Part shown: positions 59,038 to 64,000 of the stretch, one piece after another | Layout of the letters: each line of letters starts with the position of its first letter | Position numbering within the stretch: the first letter of the stretch is position 1 | Assembly: GCA_014871385.1 (NCBI GenBank) | Contig: CM026428.1 | Location: 14,260,476-14,324,475, forward strand | Length of the DNA stretch: 64,000 nt | Reading direction: 5' to 3' | From: Ceratodon purpureus | Taxonomy: Eukaryota > Streptophyta > Bryopsida > Pseudoditrichales > Ditrichaceae | Translations under genes and position numbers: made by a program | The notes under the pieces: model-generated | What the model was told of the DNA's origin: nothing | Database searches by the model: none | What the model saw: the letters and a program-made list of their open reading frames with translations, nothing else

Positions 59038-62000
59038 CTACTTTACCTTGTTTGCAAATCTTTCCATGAGGTTCTTTGTGCACTCCTCAATGGTTTCTGA
59101 GTCCATGACTGTTGTATCATCACTGTCATAGTCAACAGTTTCCTGTGAGTCGACATCTGACATGACTTCTGTGGCATCGTCATCGACTTCGCCTTCGCCA
59201 TTCCTACTGCACAGATTACAACGGAAATTCAAATGGCAGCAGTTTATACGGGCACTCTCTTTATGACTTTTAGAAACAAGTTTGAGGCAAGTCAGTTACA
59301 AGTATTTCGAAATGAACTAACGATCGGCTAGGATTGTAGACGGTGCACACATCGAGAAGAACATGCGAGCGTGGAAGGATTGCAACACTTACAGAGTCTT
59401 CTTTTCGTCGATGAGGTTGGTTAATTTCCTTGACGATGACAAGAATTCTTTCAGGGTTTCTTCATAGATACCCTTGAGCCTTTCGGCTTCTTGAAGAGTT
59501 GATTTGGAAGTTGTTGTGCAACCCCCTTCACCTTCTTCAATGGCTGCCAGCTCCTTGACTGCCCTCGGGAGAAAACCCCAGTTCTCAATTATGCTGCTCA
59601 ATCCCTGTGCAGGATATTACGCTAGATTCAGTTTATGCGGGACAATAACGGTGAACGATTGACATAAATGGACTGTGATTAGTCACCTGTATCATCACAT
59701 TCATAACATATTGAGCATTAAGAATGGAAGCCCAAATCGACCTTCCCTGCTTCCCTGATCTTATAAATCAAACTCACAAAGTTCTTGGGATTGAACAAAT
59801 AAAAGAAATGGACAATCGGCTTACCCGGTTCTCTGTCAGACTTTTGACAGCATCCTCAAGGCAAACCAGTATACCCTGGGCCGCTGTAAATACTAACTCC
59901 TCAGGTTCTGGCTGTTGCACCAACATCAATTTTACTCTAATTAACAAGAGCACTAAGATGTAGTGGTGCGAAGAGAACCTAATAAAAAATCGTCATACAC
60001 GAAGCTCGTCCGTAAATTAAAGAGTGCTATTAAACGAGTCATTGCATTATATGTCAAGTGCATGCTGGTTAAGTAGCAATTTCATGAACCGTATTGAAGT
60101 GCAATACCTTTGTATCTTGTTGCTGTAGCCAATCGATGATTGATGTCAGATCCTCTTGCGCCCACTTCCGAATCTCTTCCTCAGACCCACAGTTCACCTT
60201 CTTCCGCTTCAGAACAATGTCTGTAATGTTACAAAGATCGCTTACATGCTTTAGAAATCCGTATTCTCAGATTCAGGTAGTCCAAGAGCGAGTGTCAGAT
60301 AGTTCTGAACCTCATTATCCAAACACTTTTTCAGAACTTTGGTTTTAATTTGATTATCCGAACATAACTTCTTCAGGCATAAGTCTATAATCAAAATAAA
60401 GTTAAGCATTGACCAAACATGTATTCCTTAAACGACTGACCTGACAATCTCCATGGTCTCCCCTTGTTCAGGACAAACCTGCAAAGAATTTCGCCGATTT
60501 TGTCAACATCAGCTTCAAATATCTTCATGAAATATCAAAGCGTTGCGCTATGCATTACATACACGAACATCCCGATACTGAGATCGACTTCAAACGTGAG
60601 AATGAAAATCACCTTTCAAAATCCACGAGCATGTGTTTCTTATAGCACTCCAATATCCAATCCTGCATGTTCTTATAGCTGCAATCAAAATCAGATTCGC
60701 ATAGCAAGCAACTTAAGAACAAACGAGCTAAGAACGATGCACACTGCACGAACAAACCTTGGCTATTCTTGCATAATATCCCATCTCTAAGAATAAGCGA
60801 AAAGACAGGAATATCGCTTGTAACTTCTAGTCATACTCTTCCAGACATATGGAGTGATTGGATACCTTGGAAACGATGGAACCACCGTCTGCTTGAACTT
60901 GCTTGAATTTTGGGGTGTCCATGTACGCGCACACAAGAAGTGTGCAGTCTGTGCTCCAGTCTGGGAGATATTGTGCGCCCATTTCCAGTCCTTTACTTCG
61001 AAGCTGTCCTCTTTCTGGATTTTGAATCCCAGAAATTGTAAATATAACACCCTCCTGAATCACCAGAACAATTTTGCAACTCAGAAAAGGGCAAAAAGCA
61101 TAACCATAAAACATGTACAGACTAAGCATGGGTAAATGTATCTGGTAACCGGCTCATCTCACTCCATATTCCACTACGAGAAAAGATAATTCGAGCTGTA
61201 CGCACTTTTTATAAATCTCAATGCAGTATATTCAAGAGAGAAAAAAAGAGAAGACCAAAAAAATTTAAGAAATTGATGCGTTTGCTTGCGCAGGGATCGC
61301 ACCAGAAGTTTTGAAAACTCTCGCTCTGATCCATTCTTGCTCCCAGGGTGGAAATCTCTAAGAACTTGATTTTCCTCTCTGCTGGCCTTACCCTTCCCTT
61401 CTCTAGACAGTGGTAGCTTCCGCTGAGAGGATTCCTGCACTAACTTCTCTTTATCACTTTTCCTTTTCACACGATCTCTATCAAGCTCATTGTCTTCATT
61501 TTGACTGGTTCCAGATAGTTTGATCGGTTGGGATTGCCCATCTATATGGCTTCCTTTATCCGACTTCGCTCTCTTTGTCTGCTTACCTCCCGTCTCCTTT
61601 GTAGCTGGACTTCGTTTCTTCAAACTAGATATTGGCTTGTCCTCAGTATCATCATTATCAGCAACCCTAGCTTCAGATTGTACATGTTCAAGGTTGCAAC
61701 TCCCGCCCTGTTCTGGTTGTATTACTTCAGCACCACTAGAGTTCTTTCTGGCCTCTTCTACATCAGAATCAATTACTTTGACGTCCATGTCTTGATCATA
61801 ACTCGATCTAGGTTTTTTCTCCGGAACTTCTTCTGCACTCTTCGGCTCACTTGTGGATAGCCACGAAGGAAGTTTCCTCTTCGTGTTGATGACGGCAGGT
61901 TTCGGCTTTAAATTTTGGTTGTTGTGATACTGGGTTAAGTTGCTGGGTTTGGATTCACAGTGGCACGAAGTGAAGTTTATATATGCCAAGCCAATGCTTG

Positions 62001-63097
62001 CTCGATGTTCAGATGTACCCAGAGGTTGACGACAACTCACACGTATCTTTCTCCATCTGTAGGCCAACACCCAACTTAGACACTTGGTGATCCTCAAGAA
62101 CTTCCACATCGTATGAAGTGCACTTATGAAATCAGTTTTTTCTACCGACATAAACCTCAGTATTTGTCAAATGAAAACAAATAAACAAATTGAAAATTGT
62201 TACATTGATTGTATATGAGCTTGAATAATGTTACCGTTGTTGGGCAGCAACAGATGCGAGCTTGTGAGTACCCTCGATGTCGTAAGTAAATGCTTGATTG
62301 CGGTTACTTTTCCTTATCAAATCCTTCACTGACATAACCTGAAAACTTGAAACGAAGTCTGCTTATCAGTCACCTACGAAATCTTTCTGCGCACAAAAGT
62401 TCTACAACGAGTTTAGGGTTTTGAGTGGGGCCATGACAATAGATGCCAAGATCTTTAAAAAAAGGTTGTCTCAAGGTTTGAAAAATTGTACTTCACGGAG
62501 CTACATTAAATGCTACATAGCATCCCTTGAATCCAATAACACTCTACATGACGCACTGTCTGTGATTACATGTATCACACTTGACATCGACTACCCAATG
62601 AGTCTCTGCAAAGGTCTTCTTATCTATATGAAGTACAAAAGCGTTGTCCTCACGAAATGATTGTCATAATGAAGTAAGGCGAAAACTCTCACTCCCATCA
62701 ACAACAAAGAAACTGACAACGGTTTAGTGATCTACACACAATCATGCAACGCTCTCACTGAAGAACTTCTGCTCAAAATGAACCCCAACCGCGTAAAGGA
62801 CATAATCACCTGCTGAGCAGACAACAAAAGCTCGTAATCCCCATCCACATCGTCCCCTTCCACATCTTCTCGCAAGCCATGAATCTCCAGAACCGCCGAT
62901 CCCGCATTCACAACCTCCACGCGGTTGAACGCTGTGGGGGGCCGGGGCTCCAAAACCAACCAAGCGTCGTCCGTGGGGCGCTCCGTGAGCCATGGCTTGT
63001 CCAAATCCCTCCCCAGCACATTCACAGCCGAATGCACCTCACTCTCCGACGACACACTGCCCACAACCCATTCCACCACTTGCTCCTCCTGACCCAT
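59038..63097 (-). CDS. XRCC1: XRCC1 DNA repair scaffold with N-terminal domain and one BRCT
   Basis: Scaffold of single-strand break and base-excision repair in the nucleus. Ten minus-strand exons: 63097-62810, 62338-62235, 62056-61303, 61054-60866, 60662-60613, 60478-60441, 60220-60108, 59911-59825, 59604-59393, 59206-59038. Phases agree and give 667 aa. Residues 1-160 form the XRCC1 N-terminal domain (VNAGSAVLEIHGLRED, VAAQQRWRKIRVSCRQPL, SIGLAYINF). A long charged linker with basic patches follows (TKRAKSD; about 160-380). Then the BRCT: GVIFTISGIQNPERGQLRSK, LEMGAQYLPDWSTDCTLLVC, DWILECYKKHMLVDFERF. The C-terminal helical region (WAQEDLTSIIDWLQQQ, FLPRAVKELAAIEEG) and acidic tail (DYDSDDTTVMDSETIEE) match plant XRCC1. 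The second, ligase III-binding BRCT is absent, as in plants. Intron 1 (62339-62809) has a chance plus-strand ORF. Confidence 0.93.
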
Positions 63098-64000
63098 GTC
63101 AATCCAAACTTATCCTCCCACTTCCCCAAAGCTTCGACTCCCTCCCTTCCACCTCACAATCCTCCACAACCCATGTCATAAATCACTCCCGAAATCACTG
63201 CCCATGCCCACAAATCATAATCTGTGATCACGAATCTCATGTTATGAGCCAGTATCCTGATTACAAGACTTTGTGATGTACAGTTGTGACCTAAACCTTC
63301 TCATCGACAACAGTGCAGGCAAATCAGTGCAACTCCTGGTTAACATACAACCACATGAGTACTACATGAGCTTGTGCTGAATCCAAATCTCTGCGTCACA
63401 TGAAGTGTGTGCATTGGCTCCAAAATCCCCGAAAATTGTAGTCTGTGATCATATATCTCATGTTATGAGTCTGTATCCTGATTCCAAGACTTGGTGATAT
63501 ACAGTTGTGACCTAAACCTGGCTTCTCATCTACAACAGTGCAGGCAAATTAGTGCAACTCCTGGTACCATACAACCACATGAGCTTGTGCTGAATCCAAA
63601 TCTGTGCGTCACATGAAGTGTGTGCATTTCATACACTTGATCTCATTCAAGCGTCGAAGTGTCGATGTTGTATCGATGTTGTGTCGATGTTGTGTCGATG
63701 ATGTTGAGGTGATGTGTTCGAGGTGGGCATGATTGAGCTTGTCTGTGAAGGATCAGGGATGCTCCATCACAAGTGACTTGCAGGTGGCTAGAGGCTGGAA
63801 GCACTAAGTAACAATTGTGTTTCTTTGGAAATGGTGGCTGAATTGGGCTGGGCTGGATTAAGGGCTAGTCCACACTCTTCAAATTTCAACCTACAGTATT
63901 GCTCAAATTTTTCGAATTGGTTCCAAGGGCTTTACAAGTTTACACTAGGCTCGGATTGGAAATTCAATTTATTCTATGTGGCATTCTATGTGGCACTATT
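63098..64000. repeat. XRCC1 upstream region with a direct duplication of about 220 bp
   Basis: Two similar copies (about 63200-63420 and 63421-63630, offset near 221 bp) share TCTGTGATCA, CTCATGTTATGAG, ACAGTTGTGACCTAAACC, CAGTGCAGGCAAAT and CGTCACATGAAGTGTGTGCA. A short GTGTCGATGTT microrepeat follows at about 63655-63705. No gene is seen. The part next to 63097 is presumably the XRCC1 promoter. Confidence 0.7.

Noticed and set aside
62421-62660. 80-codon plus-strand ORF
   Set aside because: Falls entirely in XRCC1 intron 1 and has no recognisable domain.

Overview
This window is nuclear DNA of a land plant. It holds spliced genes with GT-AG introns, a class III peroxidase, a plant-type bifunctional pantothenate kinase, a plant-type XRCC1, an M-type MADS-box gene, a gene with a likely plastid transit peptide, plant telo-box motifs (AAACCCTAA) and an En/Spm (CACTA) transposon. 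An XRCC1 that keeps its N-terminal domain, together with the AT-rich spacers, makes me lean towards a bryophyte or another early-diverging lineage. That placement is inference.

1-21572: a class III peroxidase gene whose last exon is split by a 20,397-bp CACTA-type element (917-21313). The element has perfect 30-bp terminal inverted repeats (TIRs) and a 3-bp target duplication (ATA). Removing the element and one ATA restores an open frame through the peroxidase exon. Inside it are a TnpD-like transposase gene on the minus strand with a 1-nt frameshift, a five-exon TnpA-like gene on the plus strand, an outward-facing gene with an AT-hook and coiled coil, and a right-end cluster of GACGG-type repeats. 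It also carries two apparent host gene captures. One is a broken piece of a CDPK-related kinase (CRK). The other is a three-exon BRCT-domain gene resembling the C-terminus of DNA ligase IV, and its reading frame is intact.

21573-25470: AT-rich spacer with four short inverted-repeat elements sharing TA target sites and AGGTA ends, two of them abutting. 25471-29563: PANK2-type bifunctional pantothenate kinase / phosphatase gene with a probable 5'-UTR intron. 29564-37100: AT-rich spacer with two more inverted-repeat elements. 37120-39947: a five-exon gene of unknown function with repeats at its C-terminus. 40354-42325: a convergent minus-strand gene for a probable plastid protein.

42400-47860: AT-rich spacer with another AGGTA element and a 1.07-kb piggyBac-like non-autonomous element. 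48839-49817: a two-exon LEA/dehydrin-like gene with TATA and ABRE motifs, followed by a 27-bp minisatellite. 50280-57900: very AT-rich spacer with tandem duplications, a possible solo LTR and a tRNA-derived SINE-like piece. 57903-58790: an intronless M-type MADS gene with an in-frame 27-bp minisatellite. 59038-63097: a ten-exon XRCC1 gene (N-terminal domain plus one BRCT). The window ends in a roughly 220-bp direct duplication.

Exon models were built by hand from splice signals and reading-phase bookkeeping. No database search was run, so family names rest on motif recognition.
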